The notes under the pieces: model-generated | Told to the model about the DNA's origin: nothing | The model's input: only the letters and a program-made list of their open reading frames with translations | Databases searched by the model: none | Origin: Rossellomorea marisflavi | GTDB taxonomy: Bacteria > Bacillota > Bacilli > Bacillales > Bacillaceae_B | Assembly: GCF_001274775.1 (NCBI RefSeq) | Contig: NZ_LGUE01000005.1 | Span: 429,836 to 493,835, forward strand | Direction: 5' to 3' | Length of the DNA: 64,000 nt | In this document: in pieces, positions 53,596-63,700 of the stretch | How positions within the stretch are numbered: position 1 is the stretch's first letter | Layout of the letters: every line of letters begins with the position of its first letter | Translations under genes and position numbers: made by a program

Positions 53596-54963
53596 TCAGT
53601 CTCTGAATTTTTTCTCGATCTCATCCACTTTTTTCTTCAGGTCATCGGACGTTTCTTTGATTTCGTCCTTTTTATCTGATTCCAGACCGCTCATGTAATC
53701 CTTGATTTTTTGGTTTCGCTCATCCAAGATCGCAAGGATTTCCTGTTTCTTGTCCAGGTCGATCAGTTCATCGTCCACCAGGGCATTGACTGCATCAAGG
53801 AATCGGTCATGCTCGAGATTCCTCATAGTAAGGTAAGAACTGTAGAGGTCACGAAGATTATTATAATGATCGACGGACGTCCAGATATTGTTGCTGAAGT
53901 TGCCTGATTTCCACCAGATCCACGTCCCCTCGCTGATGCTGTCCTTCCAGGTGGTTTCAATGTCTTTGAGCTCTTGTTTTGTTTTGACGGAAGTGTACTC
54001 GCCGCCTCCTGCCTGTGCTACGTTTTTAAGCTGGTCGTCGGCTTTGGAGTCGACGTTGAAGCCGATGATGTTGACTTGGACGTCGGTATGGTCTTCCTTC
54101 ACTTTCTTCGCCGCTTCGACAGGGTCGCCGTCACAGGTTTCGATGCCGTCGCTCACCACGTAGATGAAGTTCTGGGCATCCTTCGGGAACTGGTCATTGG
54201 CAAGGAGGATGCTTTCAGCAAGTGGAGTCCATCCTTTAGGGTCGAACCCGTCCAAGGCGCTTGCGAATTTCCCCTTGTCATATTCCTCCATGGGATAAAA
54301 GGATTCAACGGCTTTGCAGCTCATTTCCTTATCGCTGTCCGATCCGGTTCCTTTATGGCCGAAGGCAATCAAGGAGACGTTTGCGCCCTCGGGAAGTTCA
54401 CCGGCGAAGTTTTCAAGGCTTTCCTTTGCCAGCTCCATCTTGCTTTCACCGTCCACTTCCGCTTTCATGCTGCCACTGGAGTCGATGAGGAGGGCAATAT
54501 TGATTTCTTTTTGTTCTTCCGTCAGTTCTTCAATGTCGACGTCCTGGAGGAGGCGGCCATCGGGGAGCTTGATTTCATCAAATACCACCTCATAGTTTTC
54601 AAGCTCTCCTGCTTTTTCTTTATAGCCGGTCCTGAGATTTTCGGTGATGGAGGCCGCCCATCGTTCCGCATCCCAGTCCTCGGTATCTTCCTTTTTGATG
54701 TTTTCGATATACTCAGCTGCTGCATCTTCTGAGGCGGATCTGGCTGCGTTTTGGTTGTCATCGGAAGGAATATGCTTCTCATAGATTGTGCCGTTCGTTT
54801 GGTCAATCAGTTCTTCCGTAGTTTGGGAAGACACCTTTTCCACTTTGGTTTCCTGGGGTGCCGCTGGTGCCGCTTTTTCTTTCTTTGCGGCAGGCTCTTT
54901 TTCACTCTGGCATCCAGAAAGAATGAACACTAAAATAAGGGGGAATAACCATCTTTTCTTCAT
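53596..54963 (-). CDS. VWA-domain lipoprotein
   Basis: A 455-residue surface lipoprotein. Signal peptide with lipobox LSGC (Cys18), a Lys/Ala/Glu linker (20-50), an N-terminal helical region, then a von Willebrand A domain at about 155-350 with the MIDAS motif DSSGS (LLIDSSGSM) and a later GWTPLAESI and VSDGIETC. The C-terminal 70 residues form a charged coiled coil (Lys/Glu/Asp). VWA domains bind metal and protein ligands; the partner is unknown. ATG 54963 follows AAAGGAGATG. Confidence 0.85.
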   Translation of the reverse strand: MKKRWLFPLILVFILSGCQSEKEPAAKKEKAAPAAPQETKVEKVSSQTTEELIDQTNGTIYEKHIPSDDNQNAARSASEDAAAEYIENIKKEDTEDWDAERWAASITENLRTGYKEKAGELENYEVVFDEIKLPDGRLLQDVDIEELTEEQKEINIALLIDSSGSMKAEVDGESKMELAKESLENFAGELPEGANVSLIAFGHKGTGSDSDKEMSCKAVESFYPMEEYDKGKFASALDGFDPKGWTPLAESILLANDQFPKDAQNFIYVVSDGIETCDGDPVEAAKKVKEDHTDVQVNIIGFNVDSKADDQLKNVAQAGGGEYTSVKTKQELKDIETTWKDSISEGTWIWWKSGNFSNNIWTSVDHYNNLRDLYSSYLTMRNLEHDRFLDAVNALVDDELIDLDKKQEILAILDERNQKIKDYMSGLESDKKDEIKETSDDLKKKVDEIEKKFRD

Positions 54964-55165
54964 GCTTTCATCTCCTTTGGGTGGATCTCATATGTAGGGA
55001 TTCCGTGGACAAGGTTATCCAATAATTTACTGTAAATCCAGTACCCAATGACCCATGACGATAAACCTAATGGTGGAATGTGTTGGAAGACGGGACAAAC
55101 ACCCCTTCGGATCAAGGAGCTCCTTCATACGATACGAGTAAGGAATGTAAGAAGGAGGACTACAG

Positions 55166-55831
55166 TTGACTAAAAAGACGTTACAGTGGAGCGGATATGA
55201 GTGGATCGTGAAGAGCGGTGCCAGGAAGACGGGACCTGGGCCGAATTACTTCGCCGCGGAAAATGCATGGGTGGACCGGGATGGCCGTCTTCATTTACGA
55301 ATCACGAAACACAAGAACACATGGAGATGTGCCGAGGTGACGCTGAGCGAGACACTGGGGTATGGGACGTACCGGTTTTGGCTTGAAGGAAGACCGGACA
55401 GCATGGACCTGAACGGCGTACTTGGATTATTCACCTATGATGGAAGCTCGCCTGAGTATCACCATCGTGAGATCGACATAGAGTTTGCCAGATGGGGAAA
55501 TCCCGGAGGGCACAACGCGCAGTATGTGGTCCAGCCCTATTCAATACCGGGACATCTCCACTCGTTCCCCATGAAATTGAACGGAAATTGCTCGACCCAC
55601 ACGTTCAAGTGGACGCCCCGTAGCATACGGTTCATGTCCCTGCACGGACATTACACCGATCTGCCGTCACCCCTTGAGTGGTTCAAGATCCAGGATTGGG
55701 AGTTCACAGGGGACATCCCGGACAGCAGGGAAGAAAAAGTGGGCATCAATCTGTGGCTCATGGACGGAAAAGCTCCTGCTGATGGAATGGAGATCGTCGT
55801 GGACCGGTTTGAATTTGAGCCGCTAACCTGA
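55166..55831 (+). CDS. GH16-family glycoside hydrolase-like protein without signal peptide
   Basis: A 221-residue concanavalin-A-like protein of glycoside hydrolase family 16 type. The catalytic motif EIDIEF has Glu102 (nucleophile), Asp104 and Glu106 (acid/base) in order. The aromatic cleft region includes FKWTPRSIRFMSLHGHY and LWLMDG. There is no N-terminal signal peptide (MTKKTLQWSGYEWIVKSG), unusual for this secreted family. TTG 55166 is 7 bases after AAGGAGG; no earlier start gives a leader. Substrate (beta-glucan or similar) unproven. Confidence 0.8.
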   Translation: MTKKTLQWSGYEWIVKSGARKTGPGPNYFAAENAWVDRDGRLHLRITKHKNTWRCAEVTLSETLGYGTYRFWLEGRPDSMDLNGVLGLFTYDGSSPEYHHREIDIEFARWGNPGGHNAQYVVQPYSIPGHLHSFPMKLNGNCSTHTFKWTPRSIRFMSLHGHYTDLPSPLEWFKIQDWEFTGDIPDSREEKVGINLWLMDGKAPADGMEIVVDRFEFEPLT

Positions 55832-55857
55832 CAGGTGGGGGCTATACATGGAAATAG

Positions 55858-55892
55858 AAAAGGAGAATGGGGATGGCCTCCATTCTCCTTTT
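55858..55892. terminator. Bidirectional terminator after the GH16-like gene
   Basis: AAAAGGAGAATGG / CCATTCTCCTTTT stem, usable by the GH16-like gene and by the convergent lipoprotein gene. Confidence 0.85.
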
Positions 55893-55928
55893 CTAGTAGG
55901 TTTCAGTTCATGAGGATACTAGGTATAG

Positions 55929-56309
55929 CTAGTCCGCTTTCCCCTCACGATCGGCTTCTTCCCAGATCTTTTTATCCTCATCCGTGACGTAGCCGTTATG
56001 TACGACCTCTTCAATCAGATTGCGGTTGAAAAACACATTATAGTCAGCAGATATATTGCCTTCGGGATATGGAACCCCTCTATAGTCAAATTGATTTTTT
56101 GTACTTACTTGAATTTGATTGTAGCCGTAGATCATCACCGATTTATCCATGTTTGAAAGCTTGACCACCGTGCCGATGGGAAGCAGCTTGGTGGGGTCGA
56201 GGCTGACTTCTTTTGGTTCTTCTTTTTTGACGTGTTCGGTTGTTTGCTGACTGCATCCAACTGTGATTAATGTGGAGAGGATAACCACCAGCATCCGCTT
56301 ACTATTCAT
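55929..56309 (-). CDS. DUF4176-domain lipoprotein
   Basis: A 126-residue lipoprotein: signal peptide MNSKRMLVVILSTLITVGC with lipobox TVGC, a short charged linker, then a DUF4176-type beta domain (LLPIGTVVKLSNMDKSVMIYGYNQI.. DYRGVPYPEGN). DUF4176 proteins are often linked to type VII secretion loci, but no such locus is in view. ATG 56309 follows AGGAGGAA. Confidence 0.8.
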   Translation of the reverse strand: MNSKRMLVVILSTLITVGCSQQTTEHVKKEEPKEVSLDPTKLLPIGTVVKLSNMDKSVMIYGYNQIQVSTKNQFDYRGVPYPEGNISADYNVFFNRNLIEEVVHNGYVTDEDKKIWEEADREGKAD

Positions 56310-56414
56310 AGGTTTCCTCCTGATTTCAATTTCTGAATCGATGTGTTACAACCTTTTCTTAGTGCTACGGTTTCATGATGGAAATGAATCGTCAAGCAGA
56401 TGCCTCCTCAATCC

Positions 56415-56654
56415 TCAGGAGCCCTCCTCCTTCTTGAAGAAGGAGTAACGGACCAAGAGGGAGATGATGCAGGGGACATAAATGACAATAGCGATAAGAA
56501 TAATGGCAGGAAGTTGGGATAGGAGGTCTTTGGGCGGGATCAACCATGTTACAAGTACAACTAAGGTGATGGTGCCCATAGCACCCATGAGAATTGGGAA
56601 AAATAGCAAAATGAATCTAATTAATTTCTTGGGTTTTTCTTTAGTCAATAGCAT
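56415..56654 (-). CDS. Small two-helix membrane protein of unknown function
   Basis: A 79-residue membrane protein with two hydrophobic helices (about 11-36 and 46-68), a PPKDLLSQL loop and a basic/acidic tail KKEEGS. ATG 56654 follows GAGGGAGA; the ATG at 56669 overlaps that signal. Family not recognised. It precedes the DUF4176 lipoprotein gene in the same direction. Confidence 0.6.
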   Translation of the reverse strand: MLLTKEKPKKLIRFILLFFPILMGAMGTITLVVLVTWLIPPKDLLSQLPAIILIAIVIYVPCIISLLVRYSFFKKEEGS

Positions 56655-56670
56655 ATCATTCTCCCTCATA

Positions 56671-56970
56671 GCATTCCTTGATCTCAGGTTAACAGAGTCT
56701 CAATGTTACTGCATTCGCAATGGAAGAGTGTGGTTCTCAGCTTTCAAGATGCATGACATCCGTGGGATAGCAAATGGATACAAGGAATGTATCTCGACAA
56801 ACTGATTATGAAACATTTACCATATACCCAAATGATGGATCTTTAATCCTTTTGATCTATCGATAGAGGAATATTGAGATGCGCCCGAGAGTCCACTCTT
56901 GTAGAGATAGACGGGTGCATGATTCCTGTAGCTTTCTTAATCCATACGTTTAACCGTCTTTTAAAAGACG
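56671..56970. other. 300-bp gap with no recognisable gene
   Basis: No credible ORF, RNA or promoter seen. A short palindrome CGTCTTTTAAAAGACG near 56955-56970 lies next to the lysR stop and has no T-run, so it is not a convincing terminator. Confidence 0.5.
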
Positions 56971-57840
56971 TTAATGATCAGGAAAACAATGATCGATTAT
57001 GCTCATGAACTCCAACGCTAGAGGAGAAGGGGCTTTGCCCTTCCTTGTAATGTAACCGATGTTTCTTACCAATTTCGGTTCAAGGGATGCATAGGAGAGG
57101 TCCATCGATTCCTCAGGAAGTGCAAGATTGGGCATGATGCTAATGCCAAGATTCTTGGACACCATTGAAATGACGGTCTGATTGTCCTTGATATCATACG
57201 AGATGGATGGGGATACAGCATGTTGTTTAAATGTTTCCTCGATAAGTGTTTCGCATCCCGAGCGTAGCATGATGAACGGTTGGCTGGTGATCTCTTCTAC
57301 GTGGACTGTGTCCCTCTCAAAAAAAGGATGTCCTTTTGGGATCACAACATAGAGGGGATCTTCCTGCAAAGGGGTGAAATCCACTTTTTGAACAGGAAGG
57401 GCGGTGAATCCGAGGTCGACCGTCCCATCTTGGACCCACTTGTGGATGTCTTCGTACCCTCCTTCATAAAGGTGGACATCAATTGTTGGGAATTGTTCCT
57501 TGAATAGCGCAAGCAAAGTGGGGATATACCGTGCAGAGAAACTGGGAAAGCTTCCGATTGACAGCCTCCCAATGGTCAATCCATTAAGGGCAGCCACCTT
57601 TTGTTCAATCTGTTCCATGTGGCCGGCAATTTCCCGCATATGGGCAATAACGGTTTGCCCTTCAGCCGTAAGTGAAGAACCATTGCGCCCCCTGTTTAAT
57701 AATGTGATGCCCAGTTCATTTTCCAGCGCTGTGATGGTATGGCTGACGCCGGACTGGGTTAAGCCTATCTGTTCCCCTGTCCTAGTGAAGTTTCCGTTAT
57801 CTATTACTTTTAATAGCACCATGAGTTGAAATGAATTCAA
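56971..57840 (-). CDS. LysR-family transcriptional regulator
   Basis: A 289-residue LysR-type regulator: N-terminal winged helix-turn-helix (FQLMVLLKVIDNGNFTRTGEQIGLTQSGVSHTITALENELGITLLNR) and a C-terminal two-lobed effector domain with LSIGSFPSFSARYIP. Start TTG 57840 follows AAGGAGCG. Divergent from the Old Yellow Enzyme gene with two dyads between them, so it probably controls that gene and the following exporter. Confidence 0.9.
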   Translation of the reverse strand: MNSFQLMVLLKVIDNGNFTRTGEQIGLTQSGVSHTITALENELGITLLNRGRNGSSLTAEGQTVIAHMREIAGHMEQIEQKVAALNGLTIGRLSIGSFPSFSARYIPTLLALFKEQFPTIDVHLYEGGYEDIHKWVQDGTVDLGFTALPVQKVDFTPLQEDPLYVVIPKGHPFFERDTVHVEEITSQPFIMLRSGCETLIEETFKQHAVSPSISYDIKDNQTVISMVSKNLGISIMPNLALPEESMDLSYASLEPKLVRNIGYITRKGKAPSPLALEFMSIIDHCFPDH

Positions 57841-57867
57841 GTGAGCACGCTCCTTATTATGTTATGT

Positions 57868-57882
57868 ATTAGAAACTCTAAT
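57868..57882. promoter_or_regulatory. LysR-type T-N11-A dyad between lysR and OYE genes
   Basis: ATTAGAAACTCTAAT, a perfect 6+6 dyad with a 3-bp centre, fits the T-N11-A pattern. Confidence 0.65.
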
Positions 57883-57892
57883 GATAAAGATG

Positions 57893-57919
57893 ATTAACAT
57901 TCATTTCCCTTATGTTAAT
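57893..57919. promoter_or_regulatory. Second dyad between lysR and OYE genes
   Basis: ATTAACAT-N11-ATGTTAAT: perfect 8-bp arms. Its centre is about 31 bp (three helical turns) from the first dyad, compatible with recognition and activation sites. Confidence 0.55.
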
Positions 57920-57964
57920 TAGAAGAATACACTATTAATAGAACAAAAACCAGATAGGAGATGG

Positions 57965-59104
57965 ATGAAATTGGACAATCAGTATCTTGAATTGATGACA
58001 CCATATGTGCTTTCACCCAATGCAATCCTTAAGAACAGGCTTGTAATCGCTCCCATGACGACCTATTCAGGGTGTGAGGATGGCAGAGTGTCAGATGAAG
58101 AGTTTGCTTATTACGGTAGAAGGGCTGGGGGGGCAGGGATGTTCATCACGGCTGCAGCCGCCATTTCCCCCGTCGCCACAAGCTTTCCCCGACAGATGAA
58201 AGCATATGGGGAGGAAGCAATCGATGGTCTAACGAAGCTTTCTACCATTATCAAGGAGAAGGGAGCTAAGGCGATCCTTCAATTACATCACGGTGGGAGC
58301 GAAAGTCTTCCGGGGTATACCCATGGGGAACGCCTCGTAAGCCCAAGCGGTGTAACAGCAACAGTGTATGAAAGATGTGGATGGGAATATCATCCCAGAG
58401 AGATGACGCACGAGGAAATCCTGGAGACGATCAGGAATTTTGGACAAGCTGCTCATATCGCCATCCGGGCTGGTTTCGACGGCGTGGAAATCCATGGAGC
58501 CAACGGATATTTGATTCAGCAGTTCTTCTCCCCATTTTCCAATCATCGAACCGATCACTGGGGTGGGACACAATTGAAGCGGATGAGGTTTGCAGATGCA
58601 GTCATCGATGAAATCAAGCGGGTGCGTGACCTGTATGCAGGGGAAGAATTCATCATTGGGTACCGTTTCTCCCCTGAAGAACCGGAAAAATCGGGCTTGA
58701 AAATGGACAATACCGTCGATCTGGTAGATGCATTGGCAGATAAAGGATTAACGTACCTCCATCTTTCCGTTAAGAATGTATGGTCCATGCCGAGAAGTGG
58801 ATCGAATATGAAGATGACCAGGACCGAAATTTTCCGTGATGTTATTGGAGAAAGAACAAGCTTTCTCACATTAGGTTCCATCCATACACCTGCTGAAGCC
58901 CTCACTATCATTAAAAAAGGAATTCCGCTGTTCGGATTGGGGAGGGAAATCCTGATGGAGCCTGACTGGATGGAAAAGGTCCAGAATGGACGCGAAAGTG
59001 ACATCAATACCTTTCTCCCCAGGAATGATCGGCATAGACTTGTCATCCCTGAGCATATGTGGAACAACATTCTAAAAAGGGATGGGCTACCGGCACACCC
59101 GTAG
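57965..59104 (+). CDS. Old Yellow Enzyme-family NADH:flavin oxidoreductase
   Basis: A 379-residue FMN-dependent TIM-barrel ene-reductase, closest in feel to B. subtilis YqiG. Features: [12 protein letters not shown] at the N-terminus, [12 protein letters not shown] with substrate-binding histidines, [31 protein letters not shown] and the C-terminal GRE segment. Reduces activated C=C bonds. Start ATG 57965 is close to AGGAG (4-5 bases); TTG 57971 is an alternative. Head of an operon with the EamA gene 15 bp downstream. Confidence 0.9.
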   Translation: MKLDNQYLELMTPYVLSPNAILKNRLVIAPMTTYSGCEDGRVSDEEFAYYGRRAGGAGMFITAAAAISPVATSFPRQMKAYGEEAIDGLTKLSTIIKEKGAKAILQLHHGGSESLPGYTHGERLVSPSGVTATVYERCGWEYHPREMTHEEILETIRNFGQAAHIAIRAGFDGVEIHGANGYLIQQFFSPFSNHRTDHWGGTQLKRMRFADAVIDEIKRVRDLYAGEEFIIGYRFSPEEPEKSGLKMDNTVDLVDALADKGLTYLHLSVKNVWSMPRSGSNMKMTRTEIFRDVIGERTSFLTLGSIHTPAEALTIIKKGIPLFGLGREILMEPDWMEKVQNGRESDINTFLPRNDRHRLVIPEHMWNNILKRDGLPAHP

Positions 59105-59119
59105 AAAAGAGGAAGCCCA

Positions 59120-60016
59120 ATGCATCAAGTTTCATTGCTCCGTTTCGCTTTGGCAATGGCCATTTTTGGTTCGGTCGGATTTTTCTCGAAACTTACCGGA
59201 TTGCCATACATAGAATTGATTGCCGTCCGCCTTCTATGCGCAGCCCTGTTCCTGTTTGTTATCTGGCTATTCAAAAGGGAGAGAAGGATAGGGAGTTATG
59301 ACTGGAGAGAAGTCGGAATGATCTTGTTATGTGCCGTAGCAAATCTATTAAACTGGCTCTGTCTCTTCGCGTCTTTTGAAAAAACATCCGTAACGATTGC
59401 CATCTCCCTGTATCATCTTGCCCCTCTGTTCGTCCTGATTGCAGGAAGATTCTTATTCAGGGAGAGGTGGCAGTCGCGGACGGTATTTGCTATTGCGCTT
59501 AGTTTTATTGGTACAATCTGCATCATGGGTCTGAAAGCAGGCGGCTTTTCCCTTTTGGATGGGGAAGGGATTGCCTACGGAATGATGGCGGCGCTTTTTT
59601 ACGCTGTCACCATGCTGCTCGGCAAAGGTGTGACGAAATCGAGCTTGTATGCTGTCACCTTACTGCAGATGATAATAGGGCTCCTCATTCTTCTGCCTTT
59701 CGTTGACTATTCAGCTTTCTTCTCTCTGAGTTACGAACAATGGGGCTACTCGATCTTAACAGGGGTGGTGCATACCGGCTTTGTGTACCTGCTATTCTTT
59801 CAAAGTCTACGCCATCTGACAGCCAGGACCATTTCCCTCATGGTTTTTATTGATCCTGCTGTCGCCATTTTGCTTGATATCCTACTGTCGGGTTTCCGCC
59901 CGGACCGAATTCAGTCGGCAGGGATCATCTTGATTTTTGCTGGGATGCTTGTTTCCATTTCTCCACGTAAGCGTAAAACAGCTGATGCACTCGAACTTGA
60001 TAAACTTATTTCTTGA
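59120..60016 (+). CDS. EamA/DMT-family transporter
   Basis: A 298-residue drug/metabolite transporter with ten hydrophobic helices in two EamA repeats (about 8-130 and 150-285). Probable exporter of a metabolite or toxic compound. ATG 59120 follows AAAGAGGAAG, directly after the OYE gene, and the two are presumably co-regulated by the LysR protein. A role in exporting the OYE substrate or product is inference. Confidence 0.88.
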   Translation: MHQVSLLRFALAMAIFGSVGFFSKLTGLPYIELIAVRLLCAALFLFVIWLFKRERRIGSYDWREVGMILLCAVANLLNWLCLFASFEKTSVTIAISLYHLAPLFVLIAGRFLFRERWQSRTVFAIALSFIGTICIMGLKAGGFSLLDGEGIAYGMMAALFYAVTMLLGKGVTKSSLYAVTLLQMIIGLLILLPFVDYSAFFSLSYEQWGYSILTGVVHTGFVYLLFFQSLRHLTARTISLMVFIDPAVAILLDILLSGFRPDRIQSAGIILIFAGMLVSISPRKRKTADALELDKLIS

Positions 60017-60700
60017 TACACAAACCTATTACTGGTCCCAGCGAGGATTTCCAAGTGAGTAGTGTGTAGGATTTTATTTTCCCATGGTAGGGGGGAGTGG
60101 AGGATGATCCAAAATAGAGACACATAAATGACTGAAATGAGGGGGAGCATGATCCACCTCATTCCACAGATGATCGAGCGCGTCGGTATCGTTCTCATAG
60201 TCGCCTTCTTGTTCTCCCGAGTAAATCATTCAGGCTGCTTATCGAAGAACATCAAGGGGGAAGGGAAAGGCTTTTCCTTATTCTGATTTTTGGTCTTTGA
60301 CGTAGTGAGCAAGTATACTGGTATAAAAATTTTCCCGGTAACCATTACGGGCAATACATGGCTTATGGAAGTGGAGCCGGCCATCGCCATCGCTTCGTTA
60401 GCCCACGAAAGGGAGAGGGCCACAGATCTGACGAAAAAAGTACTGAGTCAGGGGGAGGTGTTCATGGCCAAAAGCTGGGAGGAGAATCTATGCCGGAATG
60501 AAGACTGTCCCCTGTTAGCTACAGTTGTCCTCATTAGGGATGCTGAAGTAAAAGCGCTTCAAGCTGCAGCTCGGCTTAAAAGGTATGAAACGCCCCGGAA
60601 GCATAGCCGGGACGTTTTTTATCGGAAAAAATTAAACGTCATGTTCCGATAGGAGTAGAATCCGATCAGACTTCTGTTTGATAAAGTGTTAAATGTAAGC
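60017..60700 (+). other. Region between the EamA gene and the GH32 gene: possible gene remnant
   Basis: No confident gene. A 120-residue frame at 60290-60652 (MVFDVVSKYTGIKIFPVTITGNTWLME..) has no good Shine-Dalgarno sequence or recognised domain, and it runs through a terminator hairpin at 60589-60621, so a frameshifted or decayed gene is more likely than an intact one. Confidence 0.4.
60589..60621 (+). terminator. Terminator upstream of the GH32 gene
   Basis: AACG.CCCGG / CCGGG.CGTT stem with a GC-rich centre followed by six T, oriented for rightward transcripts. Confidence 0.75.
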
Positions 60701-60707
60701 GCTTTAA
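60694..60707. promoter_or_regulatory. CcpA cre site upstream of the GH32 gene
   Basis: TGTAAGCGCTTTAA matches the cre consensus except at one of the conserved final bases. It ends about 19 bp before the start codon, a repression position suited to a sugar-polymer hydrolase. Nearly identical to the cre at 34908. Confidence 0.65.
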
Positions 60708-60725
60708 TAAATGGGAGGGAGAATG

Positions 60726-63700
60726 ATGATGAACAGATTTAAATGGATGGGGGTCATTCTGATGCTGTGCTCATTATGGACGTATTCCGGAATAAATGGT
60801 TACGCCGCAAAGGGTGGTAATGCCATTTTCGGCTATACCCAGCTGTCGGGGAAATGGAAGCAGGAGAAGGAAGGGAAAATGAAGGGTGAAGCGATCAAAA
60901 AATCCCCGGCCCTCTTGGTGTCAGTGGATAAGCGGGGAGGATATGCAGAGTATGAATCCACCATCACCGCGGAAGAGCTTTCCTCTTTCCTCCTTGGTAC
61001 AGATGAGCGGGGAGGGGGAGGATTTGAGGTTCAATTCGATGTGAAGAAAAATGAGATCTCCCTCTTATCAAGGAGTAAGGAAAGGGTTTTGAAAAAGGTG
61101 AGGCACACGCTCGAGTCTAAAAAGGACTATTCCATCATGCTGAGAACCGATCGGGGAACCACAAGTCTTTGGGTGGATGGCCGACAGATAATGGACAGAG
61201 TGAAGACCGGTACCATCATGGGACATTACGGATTCCTTGTTGCTAAAGGGAAAGGTCTTTTCCGACAGGCAACCGTGAACGAGTGGCGTTCGAACCTCGA
61301 TGGTGTGGAGGTGGAGGGCTGGAAGCTGACGAAGGATGGTCTGGAATCAGAAAGGGGAGGTCAACCCCTTATGTCTGCGACGAAGGCGGGGGGTGTGGCA
61401 TTTGAGGCCAGGCTGCATCTGAATCAACCCGACTCGTCGGCATCACTGATCTTCAGGGGTGACGCAAGGGGAACGACAGGATGGAAGATAGAGGTCGACG
61501 GAAAGGGGGATCAGATCCGGTTGAAGGATAGTAAGGGTGGTAAGACCCTGCAATCGGTATCGGCCAGGATTCAGGAAGATACCCTCTACCACATCAAGAT
61601 CGTGGATGAAGGTGAGAAGGTGAAGGTATTCTGGCAGGAAGGGGAGGAACCGCTCCTGACCGAAGAAAACGTGGATCCGGCTGAAGGGTACCTGGGTATC
61701 ATGGCAGACAAGGGTACCGTCTTACAGGATGTACGGGTGAGCGGGCTGGAGGGCAATCTTGAAGGATGGACTTCGGACCGGGGAGAGTGGCTTTCGCACC
61801 TGCAGGGGGTGATGGGAAGGAGTGATGGAGAAGACAATGCCTTCCGCATGTCCACCACCGAAGGGGATGATTTCATCTTGGAAGGGGACGTGACCATCCA
61901 TGAGGATACCCCCTACGGGACGGCTGGATTCTTCTTCCGCAGCGACGGTGTTTCTGGATATATGTTCCAGATCGATCCGAACCTTGGGCGGGTTCGACTA
62001 CTTGATCTGGAAGGGGATCGCACCATCGGGGAGATGGAGCGTGACCTTTCTCCTGGCGCGACCCACCACGTCGAGCTCCACGCTGTCGGATCCTCCATCA
62101 AAGTCTATGTGGATGGATACGACGAACCGGTGATCGACGTGACTGATACTGCCTATTCCGGAGGGAGATTCGGTTTGAACACCTATAACGGCAGCGCCAT
62201 CTTTCAGAATGTGTATGCAACGCCGCATGAAGACTATTTCAACGAGCTTTATCGTCCACACTATCACTATACCCAAGCAAGGGGGTATGCGAGTGACCCC
62301 AACGGACTCGTGTATTACGAGGGGGAGTATCATCTATTTCATCAGGACGGGGGGAAGTGGGCGCATGCCGTGAGCACCGATCTGGTCCATTGGAAGAGGC
62401 TGCCCATCGCCATCCCCTGGAATGAGATGGGGCACGCTTGGAGCGGATCTGCTGTGATCGATCACGATAATTCTTCTGGACTATTCCCTGTGGAGGGATC
62501 TGGAATGATCGCATACTATACGTCTTTCAATCCCTCAAAACCAAATGGGGATCAGAAAGTCGGGATGGCCTATAGCAGGGACAAGGGGAGAACCTGGCAG
62601 TTCTATGATGGCAATCCGATCATTCCGAACATCGGAGAGTTTTATGGTAGTGCCGGTTGGGACTTCCGGGATCCGAAAGTGGTTCGGGATGAAGACAGGG
62701 ATCAATGGGTCATGGTCATCTCCGGTGGGGACCACATCAGGTTCTTTACCTCGAAGAATCTTCTTGAGTGGGAAATGATCGAGTCATTTGGATACGGTGA
62801 CTATGTTAGAGGAGGGGTTTGGGAGTGCCCCGATTTCTTCAAGCTGCCTGTGGATGGTGATGAAGACAATCAAAAGTGGGTCCTTTCCATCAGCATGGGG
62901 GCGAATCCCAAAACGGAAGGGTCCGATACAGAGTATTTCATCGGTTCATTCGATGGGGAGAAATTCGTAAGCGATCATCCGGCAGGAACGGTGCTGAAAC
63001 AGGAATTCGGGAAGGAGATGTATGCGACGATGTCTTTCTCGGATATTCCTGACGAAGACGGTCGCCGGATTTCCATGGGATGGATGAGCAATTGGGATTA
63101 TCCGTTCGCCTACCCGACCTCCCCGTGGAACGGGCAGATGAGCCTTCCTCGTGAATGGAGTTTGAAAACAAACGCTTCAGGTGATGTCAGGATGGTGCAA
63201 AGTGCAGTGGATGAACTAAAGGAATTGAGGGGCGGCACCAAAACCTTCGGGGGGATCACCTTGACCCCTGATTCCGAAGATCCGCTCAGCCAAGAAACCG
63301 GGATTGCGTATGAAATCGTAGCCGATCTGGAGATGATCGGGGAAGATACAGCCTTTGAAATCGGACTAAGAAAATCCCGTGAGCAAGAGACAATGATTGG
63401 CTTTAACCGGTCAGAAGGGAAGATCTACTTCGATCGCTCCAAATCCGGAGAGATCGACTTCTCCGATAAATTTTCCAAAAGGCATGAAGCGGAGCTTGAT
63501 CCCGTCGATGGACGTCTGAAGCTGCGGATGTTTGTGGATGAGTCTTCCGTGGAGGTATTTGCAGGGGACGGGGAGGTTGCCTTCTCGAACCTCATCTTCC
63601 CTGATGGGGCGAGTGACGGAATGAGCCTCCTGGTCAAAAGCGGGAAGGTGAAGGTCCATCAGTTCGATGTGCATCCTTTGAAAAATGTGTGGAAAGAAGG

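Noticed and set aside
53974-54732. 252-residue plus-strand frame opposite the VWA lipoprotein
   Set aside because: Shadow frame; Phe/Val-rich translation with no start signal.
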